From: Proteobacteria bacterium ST_bin16
GTDB taxonomy: Bacteria > Pseudomonadota > Gammaproteobacteria > Burkholderiales > Nitrosomonadaceae
DNA: 64,000 nt
Direction: 5' to 3'
Assembly: GCA_002083595.1 (NCBI GenBank)
Contig: MSXT01000013.1
Coordinates: forward strand, 11,917 to 75,916
In this document: positions 20,799-28,845 of the stretch, piece by piece
Position numbering within the stretch: the first letter of the stretch is position 1
Layout: every line of letters starts with the position of its first letter
Notes under the pieces: model-generated
Told to the model about the DNA's origin: nothing
Seen by the model: only the letters and a program-made list of their open reading frames with translations
The model's database searches: none
Position numbers and translations under genes: made by a program

Positions 20799-21222
20799 AA
20801 AAAACTCCTTGGAAACTGACAAGATCTGGAAAATGGACCGGGGCTATTCATTGAAATACCCCAGCTATTGAAGACCGAATTATACGTGAAAAAGGTTTGT
20901 TTTTGTATGTGCGCGGTTTCGCATGCGACAAAGTTGTCCATGCGTTCCGGATAATCGGGTGGCCGGGCTGCACACTCAGTGCTGAAAGGAAGAAAGTAAG
21001 TCCCGGTTTCCTTGCGTTTGTTTGCATCGATCATCAATGCAGCGATCGTCACTGAGGCTTTTTAAAGTAATGCTGGTGCAAGTTTTGTTTTTAAAACGAT
21101 AATAGGGCAAAATTTGCCCATTTTTCTTAACCGGTATTTTCGCAGTGCGGCAATTCATTGCGATCAAAACGAAGTAAGTTTTGTGCGCTATCATCGAATC
21201 AATATTATAAGAATGAATAATC
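20799..21222. other. Gene-free divergent region between carA and the PH-domain gene
   Basis: About 420 bases without a credible gene; minus-strand open frames here lack family similarity and one overlaps carA. It must contain the carA promoter and that of the plus-strand PH-domain gene. An imperfect stem with arms GGGGCTATT and AATACCCC (near 20840-20862) lies in the carA leader. No pyrimidine-sensing element could be recognised. Confidence 0.5.
20805..20810 (-). promoter_or_regulatory. Shine-Dalgarno site deciding the carA GTG start
   Basis: AAGGAG on the minus strand lies six bases before the GTG at 20796-20798. It is inside the reading frame if the upstream ATG at 20820-20822 is used. The site supports initiation at the GTG. 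Confidence 0.75.
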
Positions 21223-21702
21223 ATGCATGTCTTCAAGTCTAAAATCGATAACTGGGTACTGGTTTGTTTGTTGTTATCCGTCTCCGCCTGCCTGTTGGGC
21301 GCATCCGTCCCGCTGCTGATCGGCGGAATAACCAACTATGTGTTTGCGGCGATCATATTGATTGCGGGCGCTGGCTTCCCGGTTTGGATCTATGTTTCGA
21401 CCCGGTATATCGTCGGTGACGATGATCTCAAAATCATCAGCGGTCCGTTTACATGGAATATCCCCATTCAGTCGATCGTATCCATGCAGGAAACCCAGAC
21501 TGCGGCGACAAGCCCGGCTTTGTCGTTCGATCGCCTGGAAATCACTTACGGAGAGGATAAAATCATCATCGTCTCGCCGGTCGATAAAGAAAAATTCATC
21601 CAGAAATTGGGTAAAGAAAAATTAATCGTTAGCGCTCGGTCGACTGCTAAAGATTCCAGAAAAAAGGCTAAGAAAAACAAAATAAACCGGAACAATCCAT
21701 AG
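21223..21702 (+). CDS. Small membrane protein with bacterial PH domain
   Basis: A 159-residue protein of unknown role. Two adjacent hydrophobic segments (about 11-32 and 38-60) are followed by STRYIVGDDDLKIISGPFTWNIPIQSIVSM. That pattern is typical of bacterial PH-like domains of the YdbS/YyaB type, in which a strand-rich cytoplasmic domain follows paired membrane helices. The tail (about 142-159) is very lysine-rich. It is alone between carA and a GGDEF-EAL gene. The start ATG lacks a clear ribosome site. Assignment to the PH fold is fairly confident; function is not inferred. Confidence 0.75.
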   Translation: MHVFKSKIDNWVLVCLLLSVSACLLGASVPLLIGGITNYVFAAIILIAGAGFPVWIYVSTRYIVGDDDLKIISGPFTWNIPIQSIVSMQETQTAATSPALSFDRLEITYGEDKIIIVSPVDKEKFIQKLGKEKLIVSARSTAKDSRKKAKKNKINRNNP

Positions 21703-21841
21703 GTCATGATGGCGAGCGGACAGGACCCAACGGCAGAGTGCCGCCATGCGATGCTTGCCGGGATCATGCCTACCCATCATCACTTGCAAAATCCTAATTT
21801 AGATGGTTATCTTCGCATATTGATTTATCATTGAGGTAACC

Positions 21842-24160
21842 ATGGGTAATGCCAAGCAAACCAAGTCTCAGCTATTGGAAGAACTGCAACAGTTGCGTTC
21901 CGAATTGGCTGCCGTCGAGTTGATGACCGAAAAACGTACCCATGAGCTTTATGTCAGTGAGGAGCGGTTTTCGTTGGCGATGCGCGGTGCAAACGATGGA
22001 CTGTGGGATTGGAATCTGGAAACGGATGAAGTGTATTACTCGCCGCGCTGGAAAACCATGTTGGGTTATGCGGAGAATGAGCTGGCTAATCAAATCAGCA
22101 CCTGGGAGAACCTGGTTCATCCCGATGACAAAATCGTCGTGCTGGAAAAAGTGCAGGATTACTTCGATGGCCGCAAGGATTCGTTTGAAGTTGAAATGCG
22201 CATGCGCCATAAGGATGGTCACGAAGTTTTTGTGCTATCGCGCGCATTTCTGGTCACGCGCGCGTTGGACGGTAAGCCGTTACGTCTCATTGGTACGCAT
22301 GTCGATATCACCGAACGCAAAATAGCCGAAACCTTTGACAATCAATACGCCGAAATACTGGAGATGATTGCGATAGGGCGTCCCGCGCCGGATATTTACG
22401 ATGCGATTGCACTCATGTACGAAGCCCGCCACCCCGGCATGCGCTGCTCGATGCTCGAATTGAGCGGTAATAAACTGCTGCATGGTGGTGCGCCCAGTTT
22501 GCCGAAGGCCTATTGCGAAGCCGTGCACGGCCTGGAAAACGGGCCCAGTGTCGGTTCCTGCGGGACATCCACTTTCACCGGGCAGCGGGTGCTGGTGGAA
22601 AACATCGAGACCGACCCGAAGTGGGCGAAAATCAAGCATTTTGCATTACCGCACGGCATGCGGTGTTGCTGGTCCGAGCCGATCAAAAGCTCCAGCGGAA
22701 AAGTTTTGGGTGCATTCGGCATGTACTACAATCACCCCGCACTGCCGGACGAGAAAGAGTTAAAAGATCTGATATCCGCTGCCCGGCTGACGGGGATCGT
22801 CATGGAACGGGATCAAGCGCAAAAACGCATCCGCACGCTGGCGTATACCGACGAGCTGACCGGACTCGCCAGCCGCGCCTCGTTCATGCAGCACATGGAA
22901 GAAATCACCAAATCGTCTTCCCGGCACGGCCGCCGTTTCGGGTTGCTTTACATTGATCTGGATAACTTCAAATGCATTAACGACAGCCTGGGACACGATG
23001 CCGGTGACTTGTTGCTCAAAACCATTGCAACGCGATTGATCGATACCTGCCGCGACATTGACTTCATTGCCCGGCTGGGTGGCGATGAGTTCTGTATCCT
23101 CATTGAAGAAGTCGAAGCGGATTACGCCGCCAACGTCGCGAAACGTTGTCTTGAAGCCATATCCCAACCGATCGGGATTTATTCCAGAAAAATCACCCCG
23201 GCTTGCAGTATCGGCATCGCCTATTACCCCGATGATGGCGAAAATCTTTCCGCATTATTGAAGGCGGGCGATATTTCACTGTACACCGCCAAGGAGAATG
23301 GAAAAAATCAGTATGCGTTTTATAAAGCCGAGCTGACTCACAAGGCCGAGTATCGTTTTCAAATCGAGCAAAACCTGCGGGAAGCCATCGAAAAACAGCA
23401 GCTGTCCCTGGTGTATCAACCGCAAATCAATATCAAGAGCGGGGAAATATTTGGTGTCGAAGCGCTATCACGCTGGTATCACCCGCAATTGGGGCAAGTT
23501 CCGCCCAATGATTTTATCGTCATCGCCGAAAGAATCGGCATGATCAAACCGCTCACCGAATGGGTGCTGCGCACCGCTTGCGGCCAACTGGTGACCTGGA
23601 AGCAAGAAGGTTTCCGCGCGCTTCGCATGGCCGTCAATATTTCCCCCAGCCTTTTTCTGGACAAAGGGTTTGTGCTGCTGGTTAAACGCATCATCGATGA
23701 AGTCGGCATCGTGCCAGCCGAATTGGAACTCGAGGTTACTGAAGGCATCGTGCAAACCGATCCGCGCAATCTGACCATTTTTCAAGACTTGAAAGACCTG
23801 GGCGTGTTACTGTCCATCGACGATTTCGGCACCGGTTATTCCTCTTTTGCCTCGCTTAAACACCTGAAAGCGGATTACCTGAAAATCGACAAATATTTTG
23901 TTGACGATATGCTGACCGACAAGAAAACCCTCACTCTGGTCAGCTCCATGATAGAAATGGGACAAAAACTCGGCTACGGCATCATTGCCGAAGGCGTGGA
24001 AACGCCAGAGCAACTGGATATTCTCAAGAACCTTGGCTGTGAAATGGTGCAAGGCTATCTGTTCAGTAAACCGGCCGCTGCCGCCAGCATTTCAGAATTT
24101 CTGAACAGCCAGGCGCACAAAGCGATTCTTGCTCAAGACTGGTTGGATAAGATTGCGTAG
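21842..24160 (+). CDS. Soluble PAS-GAF-GGDEF-EAL protein (cyclic-di-GMP turnover)
   Basis: A 772-residue cytoplasmic c-di-GMP enzyme without membrane segments. Order: a short coiled coil (about 5-38), a PAS domain of the PAS_3 type (about 40-160, ending GTHVDITERK), a GAF domain (about 170-320), GGDEF (about 333-495; GGDEF near 413 with an RDID inhibitory site five residues before it) and EAL (about 505-755). The EAL residues EAL, SRW, NIS, EVTEG, DDFGTG, LKID, EGVET and QGY are all kept. The start has GAGG five bases upstream. It differs in sensory module from the membrane protein at 1839-4937, so the two probably answer different signals. Confidence 0.93.
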   Translation: MGNAKQTKSQLLEELQQLRSELAAVELMTEKRTHELYVSEERFSLAMRGANDGLWDWNLETDEVYYSPRWKTMLGYAENELANQISTWENLVHPDDKIVVLEKVQDYFDGRKDSFEVEMRMRHKDGHEVFVLSRAFLVTRALDGKPLRLIGTHVDITERKIAETFDNQYAEILEMIAIGRPAPDIYDAIALMYEARHPGMRCSMLELSGNKLLHGGAPSLPKAYCEAVHGLENGPSVGSCGTSTFTGQRVLVENIETDPKWAKIKHFALPHGMRCCWSEPIKSSSGKVLGAFGMYYNHPALPDEKELKDLISAARLTGIVMERDQAQKRIRTLAYTDELTGLASRASFMQHMEEITKSSSRHGRRFGLLYIDLDNFKCINDSLGHDAGDLLLKTIATRLIDTCRDIDFIARLGGDEFCILIEEVEADYAANVAKRCLEAISQPIGIYSRKITPACSIGIAYYPDDGENLSALLKAGDISLYTAKENGKNQYAFYKAELTHKAEYRFQIEQNLREAIEKQQLSLVYQPQINIKSGEIFGVEALSRWYHPQLGQVPPNDFIVIAERIGMIKPLTEWVLRTACGQLVTWKQEGFRALRMAVNISPSLFLDKGFVLLVKRIIDEVGIVPAELELEVTEGIVQTDPRNLTIFQDLKDLGVLLSIDDFGTGYSSFASLKHLKADYLKIDKYFVDDMLTDKKTLTLVSSMIEMGQKLGYGIIAEGVETPEQLDILKNLGCEMVQGYLFSKPAAAASISEFLNSQAHKAILAQDWLDKIA

Positions 24161-24257
24161 TTGATTATGCTTTGCGGGTTGAGCTGCTGCTGTCAATTCT
24201 TGTAGACTGTAAAATAAGGCCTGATGTTTTTGGTATCCTCATCTTCTTATTCGACCA

Positions 24258-24971
24258 ATGAATCAACGCTTCCCTAATCGGCAATTTTTAATTGGCGTTC
24301 TATTGTTGTGGTGTTGGGCATCGTTTGCCGCAGCGAATGAAAAAATTGTTCATGTCATCGATTTTTCCGGTAATTCAAATGGCAGTGCCGTTTCCTGGTT
24401 GGAGGAACGAGGATTCGAGTTGCAGCTGGATGCAAAAAAACTGAACCCTAGATTTGAAAATGATGCCCTGGTGATCAGCGCGGACGGCGAGATGGCCGGA
24501 TTGTTTGGTTTGCAGCTGAAGCAACAGAACTTTATTCACAATGTTAAACGGGTGGAAATCGTTTGGGGCGTGAATAAGTATCCCCAGGGCGCAAACTGGA
24601 ATGCGGGAATTAACAGTGTGCCCATCGCCGTGATGTTGTCATTTGGAACCGAAAAGCATTCAAGCGGTTTGCCGTTGGGCATCTACGCGGCACCCTATTT
24701 TTTGAGCGCCTTTATCGGCAAAGCTGAAGAACTGGGCCGCATGTATCTGGGCAAGCTATGGAAAAAGGGCGGGCGATATTTCTGTGTGGCTTCCGGCAAT
24801 CCGCCGGGCACAGTCATTACCACCGATTTTGAAGTCGACGAAAAATTCCGCACCACTTTCAAGCACCCTAAAACACCGCCAATTACAGGGATTGCTTTCC
24901 AGGCCAACACCAACAATACCCAAGGCGGCGCTGAGGCGTTTATCAAGAAGATTACTTTTTTATCGCGCTAG
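24258..24971 (+). CDS. Secreted protein, DUF3047-like
   Basis: A 237-residue protein with a clear signal peptide (residues 1-26, cleavage near AAA|NEKIV). The mature part has the pattern VKRVEIVWGVNKYPQGANW in the middle and FEVDEKFRTTF plus PPITGIAFQANTNNTQGGAEAF near the end, which resembles the DUF3047 family. The biochemical role of that family is unknown. No ribosome site is obvious, so the start rests on the signal peptide. It is convergent with the TPR gene. Confidence 0.6.
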   Translation: MNQRFPNRQFLIGVLLLWCWASFAAANEKIVHVIDFSGNSNGSAVSWLEERGFELQLDAKKLNPRFENDALVISADGEMAGLFGLQLKQQNFIHNVKRVEIVWGVNKYPQGANWNAGINSVPIAVMLSFGTEKHSSGLPLGIYAAPYFLSAFIGKAEELGRMYLGKLWKKGGRYFCVASGNPPGTVITTDFEVDEKFRTTFKHPKTPPITGIAFQANTNNTQGGAEAFIKKITFLSR

Positions 24972-25056
24972 GCGAATGACGGGTGTGAAGCGAGGTTAGG
25001 TTATTTATATTAATTCAAGACCTGCTTGCTGGGAAAATTGCCTTATGAATTGGGTT

Positions 25057-27408
25057 TCAAGCCGTTGGAGCGTTACGAGAAGAAATGTTTTCGAGCGATT
25101 CAATAATTTGCCGGGATTGGGATAAATAGTTTTCGGCGTCCTCGAGCTTGCCAAGTTTTCGGGCGACATCGCCCATATTATTCAGTGAAATGGATAAATC
25201 GTGCAATGCCTGCGGGGTTTCGCCGAGCTGTTGCAACAATTGCCGGGCAATGGTGAGCGACTCTCCGAAATAGGCTTGTGCGTCATCGAGCTTGCTGAGT
25301 TGTTGCGCGACGTTGCCCATCTTATTCAGTGAAACCGACACATCGCGCAGCGCCTGCGGGTTTTCGCCGAGTTGTTGCAACAATTGCCGGGCAATGGTGA
25401 GCGATTCGCCGAAAAAGGTTTGTGCGTCTTCGAGCTTGCCGAGCTGCTGTGCAATATCGCCCATTCTTTCTAGTGAAACCGACACATCTCGCAGCGTCTG
25501 CGGGTTTTCGCCGAGCTGTTGCAAAAACTGCCGGCGCAGAGTGAGCGATTCGTCGAAATAGGTTCGCGCGTCATCGAGCATGCCGAGCTGTTGCGCGACA
25601 TCGCCCATTTTGTTCAGTGAAACCGACACATCGCGCAGCGCCTGTGGGGTTTCGCCAAGCTGTTGCAACAATTGCCGGGCAATGGTGAGCGATTTGCCGA
25701 AATAAGTTTGCGCGTCTTCGAACTTGCCGAGCGCTTGCGCGATATTGCCTATTTTATGCAGTGAAACCGACGCATCGCGCAGCGCCTGCGGGGTTTCGCC
25801 GAGCTGTTGTAACAATTGTTGGCGCAGAGTGAGCGATTCTCCGAAATAGATCTGCGCATCTTCAAGCTTACCAAGCGCTTGCGCGACATCGCCCATTTTG
25901 TTCAGTGAAACCGACACATCGCGCAGCGCCTGTGGGGTGCCGAGCTGTTGCAACAATTGCCGGGCAATGGTGAGCGATTCGCCGAAATAGGTTTTTGCAT
26001 CTTCAAGCTTGCCGAGCTGTTGCGCGACATCGCCTAGATTATCCAGTGAAACGGACACATCGCGCAGCGCCTGTGGGGTGCCGAGCTGTTGCAACAACTG
26101 CCGGTGCAGAGTGAGCGATTCGCCGAAAAAGGCATGCGCGTCTTCGAGCTTGCCGAGCTGTTGCGCGGCATTGCCCATTTTGTTCAGTGAAACCGACACA
26201 TCGCGCAGCGCCTGCGGGTTTTTGCCAAGCTGTTGCAACAATTGCCGAGCAATAGTGAGCGATTCTCCGCAATAGGTTTGCGCGTCTTCGAGCTTGCCGA
26301 GCTGTTGCGCGACATCGCCCATTTTGTTAAGTGAAACCGACACATCGCGTAGCGCCTGCGGGTTTTCGCCAAACTGCTGCAACAATTGCCGGGCAATGGT
26401 GAGCGATTCGTCGAAATAAGTTTGCGCGTCTTCGAGCTTGTCGAGCGCTTGCGCGATATTGCCCATGTTATGCAGTGAAACCGACACATCGCGCAGCGCC
26501 TGCGGGTTTTCGCCGAGCTGTTGCAACAATTGACGGCGTAGACTGAGCGATTCGCCGAAAAAGGCTTGCGCGCCTTCGAATTTGCCGAGCTGTTGCGCGA
26601 CGTCGCCCATATTATCCAGTGAAACCGACGCATCGCGCAGCGTCTGCGGGTTTTCGCCGAGTTGTTGCAGCAATTGCCGGGAAAGTTTCAACGCATTACC
26701 GGCAATTTGTTCCGCCAATGAGAGTTGGCCATGCAATAAGCTAACTTTCAGAGCGCGTTCGGCAGCCAACAGTGCGCCGCGATAGGGTTTATCTTTTACC
26801 CGGTGCCACTCGTCGATCAGTTGTTGATCGGCTGCGGAAAACGGTGTTGCCGGAATGTTTACCGTGGATTGGTCACGGGCTGGCAGAGTTGTTCCGTTCG
26901 TGGGTAAAAGCCAGTTCTGGGTTTCTACTGTCACATCGCGAATTGCCCATAAATCCGGTGCGAGTTCGCGGAAAAATTGTTTCTCAGCTACCGGTAGCAC
27001 GATAATCACCGCGCGGTTTTGCTGTCGCAGCGTTTCGCGGTTTTCGTTGAGGCGCTGGTAAAATTTGCGGCGCGTTTCAGGCCAGTGATCTTGTTGATCG
27101 GTATGGGTGAGGTTCAGCCAGACCGGTGCATTGGTCAAGGCATGGCTGATCGCTTGGCCGAGCAATGCGGGCAATGCTTCGGTCAATAATTGCCCGGGTG
27201 ATTCGAGCCGTACTTGGTTTAAACCGGAAACGCGCAAGCGGTAAAACTGCTCCAAGCGCGTGCGGAACAATTCGACTACTGGCGCATGCTGACTGAAAAT
27301 GAGAATAAGACTGAAACTGTCCGACCAGCGTAAATGGTTCAGCAAACGCTGCCATTGCCATTCACCTTCCGGTGTTAGTTCAATGGATTCGGCAAGCTCA
27401 CGGTGCAT
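25057..27408 (-). CDS. TPR protein with 11 near-identical 48-residue repeats
   Basis: A 783-residue protein. Residues 1-190 form an alpha/beta region with hydrophobic strands (SFSLILIFSQ, PVWLNLTH, RAVIIVLP) that reads like a P-loop-type fold without a Walker A motif. Residues about 200-239 look like a degenerate TPR. Residues 240-765 are 11 tandem units of the kinesin-light-chain/TPR type with consensus RQLLQQLGENPQALRDVSVS then MGDVAQQLGKLEDAQTYFGES; nine units are 48 residues and units 5 and 6 are 47. The start overlaps the end of the upstream ATPase gene by 11 bases, so the two are translationally coupled. The TPR array likely recognises a partner protein; the function is not known. Confidence 0.85.
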   Translation of the reverse strand: MHRELAESIELTPEGEWQWQRLLNHLRWSDSFSLILIFSQHAPVVELFRTRLEQFYRLRVSGLNQVRLESPGQLLTEALPALLGQAISHALTNAPVWLNLTHTDQQDHWPETRRKFYQRLNENRETLRQQNRAVIIVLPVAEKQFFRELAPDLWAIRDVTVETQNWLLPTNGTTLPARDQSTVNIPATPFSAADQQLIDEWHRVKDKPYRGALLAAERALKVSLLHGQLSLAEQIAGNALKLSRQLLQQLGENPQTLRDASVSLDNMGDVAQQLGKFEGAQAFFGESLSLRRQLLQQLGENPQALRDVSVSLHNMGNIAQALDKLEDAQTYFDESLTIARQLLQQFGENPQALRDVSVSLNKMGDVAQQLGKLEDAQTYCGESLTIARQLLQQLGKNPQALRDVSVSLNKMGNAAQQLGKLEDAHAFFGESLTLHRQLLQQLGTPQALRDVSVSLDNLGDVAQQLGKLEDAKTYFGESLTIARQLLQQLGTPQALRDVSVSLNKMGDVAQALGKLEDAQIYFGESLTLRQQLLQQLGETPQALRDASVSLHKIGNIAQALGKFEDAQTYFGKSLTIARQLLQQLGETPQALRDVSVSLNKMGDVAQQLGMLDDARTYFDESLTLRRQFLQQLGENPQTLRDVSVSLERMGDIAQQLGKLEDAQTFFGESLTIARQLLQQLGENPQALRDVSVSLNKMGNVAQQLSKLDDAQAYFGESLTIARQLLQQLGETPQALHDLSISLNNMGDVARKLGKLEDAENYLSQSRQIIESLENISSRNAPTA
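25114..26691 (-). repeat. Eleven tandem 144-bp coding repeats
   Basis: The TPR units of the gene at 25057-27408 are repeated at DNA level with a 144-base period; for example the segment GGTGAGCGA recurs at 25252 and 25396. Units 5 and 6 (around 25920-26110) are 141 bases and share the same three-base shortening, pointing to duplication of one unit into the next. Confidence 0.9.
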
Positions 27409-28735
27409 CGTCCGATGACCGCAAGAGCTTAATCAGCACTGGATGAACGTCGTACCACGGTTCGCCGTTGAGGTAATTCATGATCATATTGGCGTCCAGG
27501 AACCGGGTGAGGGTCGGCAGATCGTCCATGCCGTCCAAGGCATGCTGTTTGCTGCCGTGAATTTTTTGCAGATATTTTTTATCTTGATCCGGAATCGGTT
27601 GAAATTCGTTGGTAAGCTGCACGATCGCGCGATTCAGCGTGTCGTCGCTCACGTGATCAGGTTTTTCGCCTTGGCTTGCAGTACGCGCGGTGCTCAATCC
27701 CAACAAACCTTCGCGCATTAGACGGAAGAAATCTCGAATATCGCCCCCTGATTCTTTTGCAAGCCGGAATAATTGATCCTGTGTATAGAATTTCTGCCAC
27801 TCGGGATAACGGCGTTGAATGATTTCTTGCATGATGTCTAATCCCGCCGGGTCCTCGGTACCATCTTTTTTGCGCACGTGAATATTAGGCCAGATGCAGA
27901 TCGGATTGCCGCCAAGATTGCGCGCGATATTAGGCGCGCGTGGAATGAGAAATGGCGGTACGGTGTACACTACATGCAAGCCGGGTAGCGCCAGATTCGC
28001 GGCTTGTCCGGAAAATAATTCGACAATGCTGTCATAAACCGATTGAGCATCATCGCCTACACCACGGATTTGCTCCAGAGAATCAACCAGCAGCACAATT
28101 TTTTTGTTGGTATCGTTTTTTCGCAACGTTTTAACTAAATCGAGAATATATGCGTGCGCATTTTGTACTAGGCCATCCAGATTACCCCGAAGTTTTTCTT
28201 GTACTTTTCGCTTGAAATTGGCGTCACGTTGCAAGCGCATGCCAACTTTGGCGGTAACCATATCCAAGTCGCTTTCGATTTCAATTTGTTCAATCTCCAC
28301 TTGAGTTTCTGTCAGAAAATGCCAGAAACGCGATAATTGAGAATCTTTGATCGATTCGATATGAAAATCCTGCTTTGCCCGGTCGGCCAATGCGGCGATG
28401 AGTGAGAGCAGAAAATCGGCCAATTCCAACGGTTTGGTCATCAAGACATACTGCTGCATATTGGTCAGAATAACGATATGCCCCTGGTTTTCCAGCAGAT
28501 GTTTCAAACGCAGCAATTCCGTGCTTTTACCATTACCCCGAAAGCCGGTCAGTAAATTGACACTCTCCGAAACGGCAAAATCGATTCGTTGTGACAATTG
28601 CAGAATTGGATCGGCGGCGGGGTTTTGCTGCAAAATCGGGACGTAGAGATGATCGCCGGATTCCAGCGGCTTACTGTTTTGCAGGGTAGTATGAAAAGCC
28701 TTCAGTTGCGGTAAAAGCTCATCGGTTGAATTCAT
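27398..28735 (-). CDS. AAA+/STAND-like P-loop ATPase, first gene of the TPR operon
   Basis: A 445-residue ATPase. Walker A is GFRGNGKST (64-72) and Walker B is IVLLVDSLEQI (213-223, Asp218 and Glu221). A following strand, LHVVYTVP, fits sensor 1, and SGGDIRDFFRLMREGLLG (about 329-346) resembles the sensor-2 helix of ORC/Cdc6-like AAA+ proteins. The helical C-terminal part (about 350-445) has no recognised domain. No nuclease, TIR or protease domain is visible in it. It is upstream of and overlaps the TPR gene, suggesting that ATPase and TPR protein form one complex. No exact family name can be given. Confidence 0.8.
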   Translation of the reverse strand: MNSTDELLPQLKAFHTTLQNSKPLESGDHLYVPILQQNPAADPILQLSQRIDFAVSESVNLLTGFRGNGKSTELLRLKHLLENQGHIVILTNMQQYVLMTKPLELADFLLSLIAALADRAKQDFHIESIKDSQLSRFWHFLTETQVEIEQIEIESDLDMVTAKVGMRLQRDANFKRKVQEKLRGNLDGLVQNAHAYILDLVKTLRKNDTNKKIVLLVDSLEQIRGVGDDAQSVYDSIVELFSGQAANLALPGLHVVYTVPPFLIPRAPNIARNLGGNPICIWPNIHVRKKDGTEDPAGLDIMQEIIQRRYPEWQKFYTQDQLFRLAKESGGDIRDFFRLMREGLLGLSTARTASQGEKPDHVSDDTLNRAIVQLTNEFQPIPDQDKKYLQKIHGSKQHALDGMDDLPTLTRFLDANMIMNYLNGEPWYDVHPVLIKLLRSSDDAP

Positions 28736-28845
28736 GGTGTTGTTCGAAAAAGTATAGTGGTAAACATATGTTACTTAATTTTGATAAGGTCAGACGCAGA
28801 AACTAAGCTGGTTCATGTGCTCGAATAAAAGCAGTCGAATCTGTT

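Noticed and set aside
20684..21052. 122-codon minus-strand open frame upstream of carA
   Set aside because: It overlaps the carA start in another frame and has no recognised feature.
25114..26691. CRISPR-like regular repeats
   Set aside because: The period is 144 bases, there are no variable spacers, and the repeats are in frame within a TPR protein.
25292..26785. Cys/Ser-rich plus-strand open frames over the TPR repeats
   Set aside because: They are the complementary reading of the repeated TPR codons and repeat with the same 144-base period.
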